Assembly: GCF_030733385.1 (NCBI RefSeq)
Contig: NZ_JASHJC010000011.1
Coordinates: 1-64,000 of the forward strand
DNA length: 64,000 nucleotides
Reading direction: 5' to 3'
From: Roseovarius sp. MMSF_3359
GTDB lineage: Bacteria; Pseudomonadota; Alphaproteobacteria; Rhodobacterales; Rhodobacteraceae
Shown here: in pieces, positions 31,357-40,493 of the stretch
Numbering within the stretch: position 1 is the stretch's first letter
Layout: each line of letters opens with the position of its first letter
Notes under the pieces: generated by a model
Database searches by the model: none
Seen by the model: only the letters and a program-made list of their open reading frames with translations
What the model was told of the DNA's origin: nothing
Translations under genes and position numbers: made by a program

Positions 31357-33275
31357 TGCGTGTCGACCGATGTAGAGGGAAACAGGCGTGCCACACCTGC
31401 AGCCGCTCCTCTGGCGACTCCAACATCTGTTGACATGTTGAGAAAGTCGCCCTGTGTCCAAAGCAGAAGCATATTGTCATAAAAGCGTGACAGCGGATGC
31501 CCGGACTGTCCCGCGGGGATGATGTAGCGCGAGCTGTTCGCATCCGCCAAGGACATCACTGCTTGAAAGTTGGACCCGTATCGGGTGTCAAACAGCCTAT
31601 CGGCACCGGCATCAAAGAACGAAACCCTTTGGGTGTCCGGACCGCCTGAGATGGGCGCGATGAGACTGACAAGACTTCCCAACAGGCCGGCATCACAGAT
31701 GGCAGACCACTCCATGACAAGCTTGTGCTCTGCCCCCCAATACCAGACGCTTGGATCATCACCGTATCGATCTGTGATCCAGTCCAGCGCGTCCTTCAGC
31801 GCTCTTCCAACCATTTGCTGACAGGTTTCGAGCTGTTCGGAGAGCCGAACGTCGCACCAAGCGGCGGCACCGTCGCGATTCCTCAAAACGGCGTACAGAA
31901 ATTCTGGATTGGGCGTATTCCAAACAGCCTCCATCGCGGGAAACTCGTCTTGGAGAATCCTGCGCTGCAAAGCGCGAACCCAAGCCCAGTAGACCAAAGG
32001 TTCGGGGGACATCCGATCCATATCACCGTTCCAAAGCGCCAGACGAGCCAGCACATCTTCTCGTAGTGCCTGGAAATCCGGGGGCGTCTCGCCCGTTGCC
32101 GGATCGTCGAACCAGAATTCCCGCGCCATAATCGGAAGGAGAATACGGGACGCTTCGCTCACCGAATCCAGCAGCACGGCCACCGCCCCATCGAGAGAGA
32201 ATACGGGCTGACGCGCGTCGAGCCTGTCGCGCCGAATGCGCCGGAAGTCCTCAGGCGTCCCAGGCTGGCGTGGCGTCGTCGGCCATTCGATCAGGGTTTC
32301 ATGATCGGCAATCACGAATGCGAAACCGGGCACAGAAATCTCATCCAACCAGCGTGACGCCTGAACTGCATCATCGGCGTTCATGAGTCGCTGGAGCGCT
32401 CTCAGAAAATCCGCAGCAGTCCTGATTTCATTGGTGTTTGGGATCGTGGCGGATGCAAAGCCAACACTCTGAACGCCCCAGATAAGTCTGTCCGAGCGTC
32501 CGACAAGTATCATCGGCAGCCCTGGCAAAGTTGCGCCAATCACGGGTCCGCTCGGGAGTTGGAGATCAGCTAGATACCATTGCGGCGGTAGGCTTAGGGG
32601 TCCTGCAATTTCGGCAAGAACAATGGGCTGACTTGACGCCGTGCGCTCTGCTGGAAGCCCCCAGGCCCGTAGAAATGTTTCGGTGGCGGCACCATAGAGT
32701 TCAGGCGTATCGGGCCTGTCCGTGGGGATCTGGCTTTTCACCTCTTCCCGCGATAGGGATGCACTCGGGTTTTCACGCAAGCTGGCTAGAAAGGCCTCGG
32801 CGATTGCCAGACTGTCTGACGGCGTCCACGGAGCGATAGAGGACCGTAAGAAAAGCAACTCCGGTGTCCCTCTTCCACGTCCGCCTTCAGCGATTACGCT
32901 GATCCAGGCGTTGATCCCGCCCGAATAGGCCGACAAGGCTGTTTCAACTTCCCGGGGTAAAACTGCTTGCGTCGTTTGTGTCCCGCGTGCGCCGGCCGCA
33001 CGTCGCATCCGAAGCAACTGGCCAAGCCGGTCTTGGGCGTGCACGAAACCCAAGGCGAAGAAGATGTCCTCTCGAGAAGTCCCCGAAACATGTGGAACAC
33101 CCGATGCATCTCGGAGGATTTCAACGGTCGCGCTAGTACCTGTGACTGTAAAGTCTTCCGAGTAGTCTGGCACCGACGCGATCAACAAGTATCCTGCCGC
33201 CGCCACCATCAACCCGGCGATTGTGGCGACTACCAGAAAAACCTTCATCAGAAATCGGAATAACACCCTCATCAT
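31353..33275 (-). CDS. Penicillin-acylase-like protein lacking the catalytic serine
   Basis: A 640-residue Ntn-hydrolase relative anchored by one N-terminal helix. The family is recognised from FALGFVHAQDRLGQLLRMRR, ERTASSQPIV, PSGPVIGATLPGLPMILVGR and LIWGVQSVGF. Active acylases cut themselves before the Ser of SNNWVV; here the matching place (about residues 202-205) reads LRAW, so no Ser or Cys nucleophile is present and no self-cleavage should occur. The protein is also shorter than usual. The start is taken at ATG 33275 because the longer frame begins with TTG. It lies in a coupled operon with lnt and ctaG. It may be a binding or scaffold protein. Confidence 0.78.
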   Translation of the reverse strand: MMRVLFRFLMKVFLVVATIAGLMVAAAGYLLIASVPDYSEDFTVTGTSATVEILRDASGVPHVSGTSREDIFFALGFVHAQDRLGQLLRMRRAAGARGTQTTQAVLPREVETALSAYSGGINAWISVIAEGGRGRGTPELLFLRSSIAPWTPSDSLAIAEAFLASLRENPSASLSREEVKSQIPTDRPDTPELYGAATETFLRAWGLPAERTASSQPIVLAEIAGPLSLPPQWYLADLQLPSGPVIGATLPGLPMILVGRSDRLIWGVQSVGFASATIPNTNEIRTAADFLRALQRLMNADDAVQASRWLDEISVPGFAFVIADHETLIEWPTTPRQPGTPEDFRRIRRDRLDARQPVFSLDGAVAVLLDSVSEASRILLPIMAREFWFDDPATGETPPDFQALREDVLARLALWNGDMDRMSPEPLVYWAWVRALQRRILQDEFPAMEAVWNTPNPEFLYAVLRNRDGAAAWCDVRLSEQLETCQQMVGRALKDALDWITDRYGDDPSVWYWGAEHKLVMEWSAICDAGLLGSLVSLIAPISGGPDTQRVSFFDAGADRLFDTRYGSNFQAVMSLADANSSRYIIPAGQSGHPLSRFYDNMLLLWTQGDFLNMSTDVGVARGAAAGVARLFPSTSVDTQ

Positions 33276-33296
33276 TGTGTCCAATCACACGCGCGC

Positions 33297-33464
33297 CTAA
33301 CCCAGAACGCGGGCGAGGACGATTGAACAAAACATGCCAAGCAACCCAAATGTGATAGCGCTGCTTACGGCATACTGAGCCATGTCGATGCGGTTTCCGC
33401 GACGCCTTTTGGCCAAAAGAGCACCCCAGATGGCGCCGCCAAAACTGGCTAGGAATACAATCAC
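33297..33464 (-). CDS. Small two-helix membrane protein
   Basis: A 55-residue protein: GTG start at 33464 overlapping the lnt stop (GTGA), then VIVFLASFGGAIWGALLAKRR and YAVSSAITFGLLGMFCSIVLA, two probable membrane helices joined by a basic loop. I know no family. Its coupled place between lnt and the acylase-like gene supports that it is real and works with them. Confidence 0.65.
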   Translation of the reverse strand: MIVFLASFGGAIWGALLAKRRRGNRIDMAQYAVSSAITFGLLGMFCSIVLARVLG

Positions 33465-35035
33465 GTGTCCTGTTCCTTCTTTTTTGCAGCATCGACTTGT
33501 TGGTTCTGTCGACCTGGTAGCCTCAAGAGCGCCCAACCGCTGCCGACCAATACAAGCAGCATCCAGTCGCCGAAACGCGCATACGGGGTTTTGTCCATTG
33601 CCGGGGGAAGGCTTGCGTCGATGATGCCGGTCACGCCGGTATCGAGCCGCGCCACAGTCGCGCCAGTTGCGTCAATCACAGCCGAGATACCCGTATTTGC
33701 GGCACGGATCACTGGAAGCCCTTCCTCGACGGCGCGCATTCTCGCCGCAGCGAGGTGCTGTTCTGGACCGATACTCCTCCCGAACCATGCATCGTTGGTC
33801 GCATTGAAGATCCAGTCCGGCCGGAAGAGCCGGTCAACAACATCGCCGGGGAAGATGATCTCGTAGCAAACCGCGATTGCGACCAGTGGAATTCCGGGCA
33901 GCGCGATTGTGCGGGGACCTGGCCCCCGTGTAAAATCCCCAAGACCTTCCGTCATCCGCTTTAGAGGGAGCCACTCTCCGAAAGGGACATACTCCCCGAA
34001 CGGCACCAGGCGATGCTTGGTGTAGCTTGCAAGGGTGTTGCCGTAGCGGTCGTAGGCTTGCACAGTATTGAAGTAGGAAGCGCCACCCTCAAATGCCACG
34101 CGATCAGGCACACCGGTTAACAGGAAAGTTCCGTCGGGCAATTGCTCGGTAATGCGAATGCGGGCCTCGTCATCCTCATCCAGATAGCCAGGAAATGCCG
34201 TTTCCGGCCAAAGCAAGACATCGAATGAGCCGGGGCGTGTGGACAGGCCCAGATAACGTGTCAGTGCCCGATCACGGCTACCAGCGGCCCATTTCTCCTG
34301 CTGCGGAATGTTGCCTTGCACAATTCGGAGCTCGGTCCCGGGGCCCTCAGCGGATGACGACGCCATCCTTAGGATCCCGAAACCATAGGTAGACACCGTC
34401 AACGCAACGAAAACCGCGAGCGCGGACCAACGTACCAGATCTCGGACGGCGAGGGCGACTCCCGGTAATGCGGCGGCGAAGACGGCCAGAAAACTCAGCC
34501 CGTAGCTGCCAAACCAAGCGGCGGGCTGACGCAGGGCTGCATAGTCAACAAAGGCATAACCCGCGAGATTCCACGGGAATCCAGCCAGGACATGACCGCG
34601 TAGCCATTCTGCGCCCGTCCAGCATGTTGCAAAGAGCAGTGCCAAGCCCACGCCAGTCGCCGCATGTCGTGCCGATAGACGGACAAATATCGCGGCGGCC
34701 AGGCCCGGAAAAACAGCGAGAAAGGCAGACAGGCTGGCGACGGCAGGAATGGCCAGGGCGCCAAAGCGGTCTGCGTCAACGAAAAAGCTCTCTGCGATCC
34801 ACGATATTCCGAAGCCAAATTGCCCGAGACCAAAGGTCCAGCCAACGAGAAACGCCAACCGCGTTGAAAGACCGAGCAAGCAGAGCAGGAGGGTCGCATA
34901 ACTGATAGGAAGGAAAATCAGCAGGGAGAAGGGCGGCAGGACAAGTACCGACAGAGCACCGGCACCTGCTACCAGCGGCAATCGGAACAACTGGATCTGC
35001 GGCGAGCGTACGAAAGTTGGCACGACCGCTGACAC
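33461..35035 (-). CDS. lnt: Apolipoprotein N-acyltransferase
   Basis: A 524-residue enzyme that adds the third acyl chain to lipoproteins in the inner membrane. The N-terminal half is membrane-spanning (FPWNLAGYAFVD is typical). The nitrilase-like domain carries the catalytic Glu (LLWPETAFPG), Lys (YTKHRLVPFGEYVPFGE) and Cys (IAVCYEIIFP), all intact. The start is GTG at 35035, 3 bases after the lspA stop. Normally a single-copy chromosomal gene; a plasmid copy beside lspA suggests a stress-adapted second lipoprotein pathway. Confidence 0.93.
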   Translation of the reverse strand: MSAVVPTFVRSPQIQLFRLPLVAGAGALSVLVLPPFSLLIFLPISYATLLLCLLGLSTRLAFLVGWTFGLGQFGFGISWIAESFFVDADRFGALAIPAVASLSAFLAVFPGLAAAIFVRLSARHAATGVGLALLFATCWTGAEWLRGHVLAGFPWNLAGYAFVDYAALRQPAAWFGSYGLSFLAVFAAALPGVALAVRDLVRWSALAVFVALTVSTYGFGILRMASSSAEGPGTELRIVQGNIPQQEKWAAGSRDRALTRYLGLSTRPGSFDVLLWPETAFPGYLDEDDEARIRITEQLPDGTFLLTGVPDRVAFEGGASYFNTVQAYDRYGNTLASYTKHRLVPFGEYVPFGEWLPLKRMTEGLGDFTRGPGPRTIALPGIPLVAIAVCYEIIFPGDVVDRLFRPDWIFNATNDAWFGRSIGPEQHLAAARMRAVEEGLPVIRAANTGISAVIDATGATVARLDTGVTGIIDASLPPAMDKTPYARFGDWMLLVLVGSGWALLRLPGRQNQQVDAAKKKEQDT

Positions 35036-35038
35036 GGA

Positions 35039-35521
35039 TCACTCAGCCTCAGCGCGGCGTGACTTGGTGGCCGACAGGAAAAGGAGGATCACAATTCCGA
35101 GAACCAGCAGTGCGTCAGCGAGGTTGAAGGCCGGCCAATGCAGCGACCCGGCATAAAAGTCGAGAAAGTCCGTAACCGCATGATAGCGCACGCGGTCGAG
35201 CACATTGCCGAGCGCTCCACCGATAACCAGCCCGTAAGCCAAACCTTCTATGCGATCCTGCGTGCGCAACAGCAGACCAATCATCCAAACGCAGATGACA
35301 AGCGCTAAGACTACGAGGCCCCACCAGGGCGCACCACTCAGGAGCCCAAACGTGACCCCGTCGTTGCGAAAGAAAACGACGTTGAAACCGGGAAATATAG
35401 GCTGGCCGTCACGAAGCAAACCCGCATTTGCGATCACAATCGCTTTCGTCCCTTGATCAACCAAGAAAGCTCCGATGGCGGAAATCAGGCCAATCGTCAG
35501 CGGTGACACTTGGTGATTCAT
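35039..35521 (-). CDS. lspA: Lipoprotein signal peptidase (copy 1)
   Basis: A 160-residue four-helix aspartyl peptidase that removes lipoprotein signal peptides. Conserved blocks are FLVDQGTKA, FFRNDGVTFGLL, GALGNVLDRVRY and FNLADALLVLG; the last two contain the two catalytic Asp residues. lspA homologues also occur in lead-resistance operons (PbrC), which agrees with the PbrR-like promoters here. It lies 172 bp from DUF411 and is followed directly by lnt. A second copy is at 61.2 kb. Confidence 0.92.
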   Translation of the reverse strand: MNHQVSPLTIGLISAIGAFLVDQGTKAIVIANAGLLRDGQPIFPGFNVVFFRNDGVTFGLLSGAPWWGLVVLALVICVWMIGLLLRTQDRIEGLAYGLVIGGALGNVLDRVRYHAVTDFLDFYAGSLHWPAFNLADALLVLGIVILLFLSATKSRRAEAE

Positions 35522-35693
35522 CTTTGTACCTCAACAAGACCTAAAGAAATCGGCTCCGTGAATGCGAAACACCTCAAAGCGACAGGCTGTATGACATCCC
35601 CACAAATTAAAACTCTCTCGGCAGTTGGGCCAAAGCCTTCGTCCGTAAAAAATGCCGCGCTATTCATTCGACGACGCCTCCGAGTAATGCAGT

Positions 35694-36149
35694 TCAGGAA
35701 CCGGGATAGTTCGTGAAAACTTCTGTCGACCCATCTTCGTTTATCAAAAACACATCATAGGCCTCGCGATCGTCTTCCGGCCCCATACCCGGCGAACCAT
35801 AGGGCATTCCCGGCACTGCCAGACCGACCGCGTCCGGCCGTTCTTCAAGGAGTCGACGAATATCGGAAGCCGGTACATGCCCTTCAATCACGTAGCCGTC
35901 CACGAAGGCAGTATGGCAGGAGACCATGGGCTGAGGCACGCCACTGTCGAGCTTCAGGCGAACAAGCAACCCGCCGAAAATGTCCTCGCCGGTCGGGGCG
36001 AATCCGTTCTCCTCAAGATGGTTCATCCAGCTGAGGCAGCATCCACACCCATTGGTTTTCTTCACGTCGATTGGGGTTGCCTCGGCGAGCGCTGAAGCGG
36101 ACGAGAATACGGTTAACGCAAGAGAGATAGTGATAAGATTGAATTTCAT
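35694..36149 (-). CDS. DUF411 periplasmic metal-binding protein (copy 1)
   Basis: A 151-residue protein with a signal peptide (LALTVFSSASALAEA) and the DUF411 domain: TNGCGCCLSWMNHLEENG with a CxCC metal-binding pattern, MVSCHTAFVDGYVIEGHVP, and VPGMPYGSPGMG. DUF411 proteins occur next to copper and silver resistance genes and probably bind Cu(I) in the periplasm. It follows the M23 peptidase gene by 3 bases. The copy at 61.8 kb differs at about one residue in eight in the mature part. Confidence 0.88.
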   Translation of the reverse strand: MKFNLITISLALTVFSSASALAEATPIDVKKTNGCGCCLSWMNHLEENGFAPTGEDIFGGLLVRLKLDSGVPQPMVSCHTAFVDGYVIEGHVPASDIRRLLEERPDAVGLAVPGMPYGSPGMGPEDDREAYDVFLINEDGSTEVFTNYPGS

Positions 36150-36152
36150 GGA

Positions 36153-37526
36153 TCAAAGCCTTTCGTTTTCATTGACCGCAAACCGGGCTGCGAGATGGGT
36201 CTTGAGTCTTATGCGGGCCTCCTTCAACCGAGCGCCAGCCAAGACGTCCTGTATCTCATCGGCCGTCGTGGCGGCAAGCCGGTCATCGGAGAGCGGGTCG
36301 GTTGGACGACCGTCGACAAGCACTTCGTAATGCAGGTTGGGCCCGGTCGCGGTACCAGTCGCACCGACCTTGCCGATAACGTCCCCAGCCATCACTCGTT
36401 TACCCTGAGATATGTCTTCGGGGACTGCGCTGAGATGGGCATAGCGAGTCTTTGTCTCTGCGCCATGCGCGACCTCGACCACACGCCCGTATCCACTGCG
36501 CCAACCAGTAAAGGCAATCCGGCCAGGCGCTGTCGCGTGGACCGGCGTGCCTTTCGCAGCGGCGAAATCGACGCCCGTATGCATCCTGACGTTCCCGTAA
36601 ACCGGATGGCGGCGCTGCCCGAACACCGAGCTGAGCCGTGCTCCGTCTACGGGTTGCGCAAAGACACGCAACACTTCGCCATTGACATAAATGGTTGCCC
36701 GGCCCGTTCCATCTTCCGGCCAGACCACCTCGTAGAGCGCATCTCCGAAATTGAGCGCCGCGAAGGTAATCTCAGGCTGGCCAATCCGCTCGTCGCCGAG
36801 GCGCGCTTCACGCCATAGAACCTGAAGAGTTTCGCCGCCTTTCAACTCCCGTCGAAAGTCAACTGTCCCTCCCAGCATCTGCGCCAGATCGACAGCAAAA
36901 CGCGCCGGAATACTTGCCTCTTCCAATGCCTCAAAGAGCGAGCTGTCGATAACGGCCCCACCGGCCAGGATAACATTCTTCGGATCGGGATTGAGCGTTC
37001 GGGTCGTTGTGCTATCCCCAAAGAGCGCCTCGATGATCACACCGTCGTTAACGCCAAGTGCCACGCTGCGAAGCGCGCCGCCGGGTGTCAGAACAACCGT
37101 CAGCTCATGACCCGGACGCAAGCGCCGCAAATCGTATTCCGCACCAATGGCGAGAGCCACCTCTACACGATCCGGCCCGTCAAGACCTGCCTCCTTGAGA
37201 AGTGCATCAAGGGTTTCGCCAGATGCGATGTCGCGCGACCAGGTGGTCAACGGTGGGCGCGCTGCAGACAAAGCCTCGTTTGCTGACGCCAGAAAGGGGA
37301 CCGACGGGCGCGGAACGAATGGCGACACGTCACGGCCTTTTGAGGCTATCGCCGGCAAATTCGGTGCCACGACAGGTGGCTTCTGGAGGGCGTTTGGTGC
37401 CCAATCGCCGACTGTCGCTAGTGCATTTGGCACTGGGTCTACCCCCAAATTATTTAACAATGCGACCACCAAGCCCGAAATGCTGACCGCCAAGGCCACT
37501 CCCATGGCCCAATACCTCAACTTCAT
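36153..37526 (-). CDS. M23-family peptidoglycan endopeptidase (copy 1)
   Basis: A 457-residue envelope peptidase. One N-terminal membrane helix (AMGVALAVSISGLVVAL) is followed by a region with LysM/opacity-type features (TLDALLKEAGL, EYDLRRLRPGHELTV) and a C-terminal M23 domain: RMHTGVDFAAAKGTPVHA, TRYAHLSAV and LHYEVLVDG hold the zinc ligands and catalytic His. It probably trims peptidoglycan crosslinks. Its start overlaps the sco stop as ATGA. The second copy at 62.2 kb has exactly the same length. Confidence 0.9.
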   Translation of the reverse strand: MKLRYWAMGVALAVSISGLVVALLNNLGVDPVPNALATVGDWAPNALQKPPVVAPNLPAIASKGRDVSPFVPRPSVPFLASANEALSAARPPLTTWSRDIASGETLDALLKEAGLDGPDRVEVALAIGAEYDLRRLRPGHELTVVLTPGGALRSVALGVNDGVIIEALFGDSTTTRTLNPDPKNVILAGGAVIDSSLFEALEEASIPARFAVDLAQMLGGTVDFRRELKGGETLQVLWREARLGDERIGQPEITFAALNFGDALYEVVWPEDGTGRATIYVNGEVLRVFAQPVDGARLSSVFGQRRHPVYGNVRMHTGVDFAAAKGTPVHATAPGRIAFTGWRSGYGRVVEVAHGAETKTRYAHLSAVPEDISQGKRVMAGDVIGKVGATGTATGPNLHYEVLVDGRPTDPLSDDRLAATTADEIQDVLAGARLKEARIRLKTHLAARFAVNENERL

Positions 37527-38152
37527 GTTGTCCCCTCAGTATTGTTCTGCATCGCGCGCCGGATTTTCGGCACCGCGAATTCTCTTGCCTCGTGATTGTC
37601 TATTGTACTGACAAAGCGCCCCTCGGCGTCGAATAGAAAGACGCTTGCTGTATGGTTCATCGTGTAGTCACCATCGTCGGTCGGCACCTTCGCGTAAGTG
37701 GCGCGAAACCCCTCGGTCACACGCTCGATCTCCTCTGGCGCACCTGTCCAACCACGAACGGTTGGGTGAAAATAGCCGACATATTCAGCCATCGCATTTA
37801 CTGTGTCCCGCTCCGGATCCACCGTAATGAACACGACGTCGAGGTCGTTGGCGTCGTCTTCCATGTCGTCAAGCCAGCCTGAGATATCCGAGAGCGTCGT
37901 CGGACATACGTCCGGGCAATAGGTGAATCCAAAGAATACCATGCTGGGACGCCCAATAAGCGTTTCGGGGCCAACTGCATTGTCCTCGTGGTCGGTTAGC
38001 CGGAAATCCATCGCGGAGAGGGGCAGGGGGCGTTGACCGGTTTGCTCCAGCGCACCCGGCCCGTCCACTTGCCACCAACCGGCAAAGAGTGTCCCGCTAA
38101 GTACTGCCACGCCCAATGCGGCATAACCCAGGAGTTTCCGACGCTGCATCAA
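37523..38152 (-). CDS. SCO-family copper chaperone/thioredoxin (copy 1)
   Basis: A 209-residue membrane-anchored thioredoxin-fold protein. TYCPDVCPTTLSD has the copper-binding CxxxC, ITVDPERDT is the family signature, and NHTASVFLFD has the third ligand His. SCO proteins deliver copper to, or reduce cysteines of, cytochrome oxidase subunit II. It is coupled by 4-base overlaps to both pcuC and the M23 gene. The partial gene at the window end is its counterpart in the second block. Confidence 0.92.
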   Translation of the reverse strand: MMQRRKLLGYAALGVAVLSGTLFAGWWQVDGPGALEQTGQRPLPLSAMDFRLTDHEDNAVGPETLIGRPSMVFFGFTYCPDVCPTTLSDISGWLDDMEDDANDLDVVFITVDPERDTVNAMAEYVGYFHPTVRGWTGAPEEIERVTEGFRATYAKVPTDDGDYTMNHTASVFLFDAEGRFVSTIDNHEAREFAVPKIRRAMQNNTEGTT

Positions 38153-38613
38153 CCTTCCGGGCCTCGCGCGGCAATACCAAGAATTGGAACCTCAACGATG
38201 ACTTCGTCACCATCCGCGAAAACGAGCGTCAGGGAGAATGCTTCTCCCTCCACCATCGGTCGCGACAGGCGCATCAACATCGCGTGCAGGCCGCCGGGCT
38301 CCAGCGCGACTGCGTCGCCAGGCGAGATTTCTATCTCACCCGCTGGTGACATGGAACTCACACCCTGCTCGTTCGTCGACGTGAGGTGGATTTCGGGCAT
38401 CATAGCAAGGTCGGTCCGCAGACCGGCCAAGACTTTTGTCTCGTCGCCGGTGTTGCGGATCGTCATATAGGCGGCACCCGGCCGGTTTGTTCCGATAGAG
38501 GCTCGGGACCAGGCTTCTTCAACCACCACGGCTAGCTCCTCAGCCTTGGCAGTCGCTGCAAACCCCGCGATGATTACCGTGGTCGCGATCAAACTCTTCA
38601 TTACCACATTCAT
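38149..38613 (-). CDS. PCu(A)C periplasmic copper chaperone
   Basis: A 154-residue protein with signal peptide (IATTVIIAGFAATAKAEE) and a PCu(A)C domain: PGAAYMTIRNTG, MMPEIHLTST, then MSPAG and GGLHAMLMRL. The Met/His ligands that hold Cu(I) are present. It passes copper to SCO or directly to oxidase CuA. ATG 38613 gives the signal peptide. It lies between dsbA and sco in the operon. Confidence 0.9.
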   Translation of the reverse strand: MNVVMKSLIATTVIIAGFAATAKAEELAVVVEEAWSRASIGTNRPGAAYMTIRNTGDETKVLAGLRTDLAMMPEIHLTSTNEQGVSSMSPAGEIEISPGDAVALEPGGLHAMLMRLSRPMVEGEAFSLTLVFADGDEVIVEVPILGIAARGPEG

Positions 38614-38632
38614 GGAAATCTTCTCTTTCTGC

Positions 38633-39292
38633 TCAGGTTTGCGCGGCGGCGACTTCGGTTGCAACAAGGCGCCGCAGCTCTGCTTCCCCGAACGGATCGA
38701 GAGGTTTGCCATTCACGAAGAAGGTTGGTGTCTGGCGAACCCCCATGGCTTCAACATCCTTGCGGTCCTGATTGAGAACCCCAACGGTTTGCGGTGCCAT
38801 CATTTGGGTGCGCGCGGCCTCTTCATCGAGCCCCGCGTTTGCGGCTATTCCAAGGATGAGCTCGGGACGAATGCCGCCGTGAGATGCCCAGCGTGGCTGC
38901 TCTTGCAGAATGGCCTCAAGAACTGGCAAAAAAAGGTCCTGCATTCGGGCCGCTTCCAACACGCGGATCGCCGTTTCGGACCCCTCACCATGAAACGGAG
39001 TGTACCGGATCACGACGCGGACCGCGTCCCCGTGTTCCGCCATGATGTCCTTGACGATTGGGTGAAAGGCGCGGCAGGCCTCGCAGGCCGGGTCGAAAAA
39101 CTCGACGATCGTTACAGGCGCGGTCTTGGGCCCGAGGATAGGGGAGTAGGGCCGCATCAACGCCTCCGCCAGTTCGGGGGCAACAGGTTCGGCTTCCGCG
39201 AGCGGGGCAAGGCGGGTGGCGTACCATGTCGCGCCACCAAACCCCACAATGCCGAGAGTTAGACCGGATAAAATGACGCTCCGTCTGTTCAT
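38633..39292 (-). CDS. DsbA-family thiol oxidoreductase
   Basis: A 219-residue periplasmic thioredoxin-fold protein. After an N-terminal membrane or signal segment, EFFDPACEACRAFHP holds the CxxC active site, and RQTPTFFVNGKPL the cis-Pro loop. It forms or isomerises disulfides and is the probable partner of DsbB encoded just upstream with a 4-base overlap. The group with CEAC resembles the BdbD/ScsC-like enzymes tied to copper tolerance rather than classic DsbA. Confidence 0.88.
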   Translation of the reverse strand: MNRRSVILSGLTLGIVGFGGATWYATRLAPLAEAEPVAPELAEALMRPYSPILGPKTAPVTIVEFFDPACEACRAFHPIVKDIMAEHGDAVRVVIRYTPFHGEGSETAIRVLEAARMQDLFLPVLEAILQEQPRWASHGGIRPELILGIAANAGLDEEAARTQMMAPQTVGVLNQDRKDVEAMGVRQTPTFFVNGKPLDPFGEAELRRLVATEVAAAQT

Positions 39293-39714
39293 TTTTGTGT
39301 CTCCTTGAGTGAGCGAGCCGACAGCATGCCAATGAGGGTAAAGGCGACCAGCGCCATCAGAGGAATCGGAATGCCGAGGATCAGTTGATTGTCATCCGTG
39401 CAGGACGGGACGGTTGCGGTGCATGGTTGGATGCGCTCAGGAACCAGTCCGACATAAAGCCCCATGTGCCAGAGCGCCACAGCCGCACCACAAAGCGCCA
39501 ATACCATCCCGTAACGGCCTGCCTGGCGATCCTGCCACCAGAGACCGAAGCCCAGAACGATTGCCAACGGGAACATGAAGACGCGCTGGAACCAGCAGAG
39601 CACACAGGGTGTCTGCCCAAGCACCTCGCCGACAAATAGAACGGCGAGCGATGCGACCAGCGCGATGATCCACGCCAAGCCAAGGGCCGTTTCTCCAGAT
39701 ACGCGGTCCATCAT
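39289..39714 (-). CDS. dsbB: DsbB-family disulfide oxidase
   Basis: A 141-residue four-helix membrane protein. TPCVLCWFQRVFMFPL has the first redox pair with the quinone-site Arg, and the second periplasmic loop has PCTATVPSC. It re-oxidises the DsbA-like protein with quinone. Two bases separate it from the upstream sco stop, and it overlaps the dsbA-like start. Confidence 0.9.
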   Translation of the reverse strand: MMDRVSGETALGLAWIIALVASLAVLFVGEVLGQTPCVLCWFQRVFMFPLAIVLGFGLWWQDRQAGRYGMVLALCGAAVALWHMGLYVGLVPERIQPCTATVPSCTDDNQLILGIPIPLMALVAFTLIGMLSARSLKETQK

Positions 39715-39716
39715 CG

Positions 39717-40334
39717 TCAGATCCTCGCTCTCAGATCTGCAAGGATTTCTTCAGCGGGTGTACCATAGGGCCAGGAATCGGCAAAACCTGCGTCAGGATC
39801 GAACAGAAAGAGATGTGAAGTGTGCCCCATCGTGTAACCGTCGGGTGAGGCGGCTTCTTCAATTCGCTCGAAAAAGATTGGAAAGGTTTCTGATGTCTCC
39901 GCGATCTGCTCGGGCGTGCCAGTAAGTCCAATTATGCCGGCGTTAAAGAGCGGCAAATACATTGCTAATTCCAGTGGCTTGTCTCGTTCAGGATCAATTG
40001 AAATAAAGAGTGGCTGCACCTTCGACGCATCGCTCCCTAGCCCTTCCATCACAGCTGCAACCTCGGACAGTGTTGTGGGACAGACGTCGGGGCAATTCGT
40101 GAAGCCGAAAAACACCAGCATCCAACGGCCTGAGAAATCGTTTTGAGTGCGGACCATGCCCTGATGGTCGGTCAATTCAAAGGCAGCCCGGAACGCTGTT
40201 GCATCATTGCGCGATTGATCGGCACGATAATCTGCCCAAAGAAGCAACAAAACGAAGGCCAGCGTTGCAACGCCCGCCAGACTCCATAGAAATACTTGAA
40301 ATGTTGTAAATTTCAATTCAAACCACCCGCCCAT
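39717..40334 (-). CDS. SCO-family protein, first gene of the operon
   Basis: A 205-residue SCO protein of a different subtype from the one at 37.5 kb: TNCPDVCPTTLSE for copper binding, ISIDPERDKPLEL, and GHTSHLFLFDPDAG with the His ligand. An N-terminal helix anchors it. ATG 40334 is used, since the frame's earlier start is TTG. It is the first gene after the MerR-type promoter at 40.36 kb, so its operon, through ctaG, should respond to that regulator. Confidence 0.9.
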   Translation of the reverse strand: MGGWFELKFTTFQVFLWSLAGVATLAFVLLLLWADYRADQSRNDATAFRAAFELTDHQGMVRTQNDFSGRWMLVFFGFTNCPDVCPTTLSEVAAVMEGLGSDASKVQPLFISIDPERDKPLELAMYLPLFNAGIIGLTGTPEQIAETSETFPIFFERIEEAASPDGYTMGHTSHLFLFDPDAGFADSWPYGTPAEEILADLRARI

Positions 40335-40352
40335 CAATCTTCATTGCAAGCG

Positions 40353-40383
40353 CACATACATCCTCAAGCTACTAGAGGTTCAA
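40353..40383 (-). promoter_or_regulatory. MerR-type promoter of the sco-dsb-lnt operon
   Basis: On the minus strand: TTGAAC (40383-40378), a 19-bp spacer CTCTAGTAGCTTGAGGATG, TATGTG (40358-40353). The spacer is very like the PbrR/CadR-type operators. Confidence 0.78.
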
Positions 40384-40493
40384 TGCTCTTTTTTATCCTG
40401 CGGCGCGGTGTCACGTGTTTGTGAATACTAAGCAGTGCTTGCATGTCAATTTTTGAAAACCTACAGTGACTGTGCTTTTTGGGAGAACAGCAA

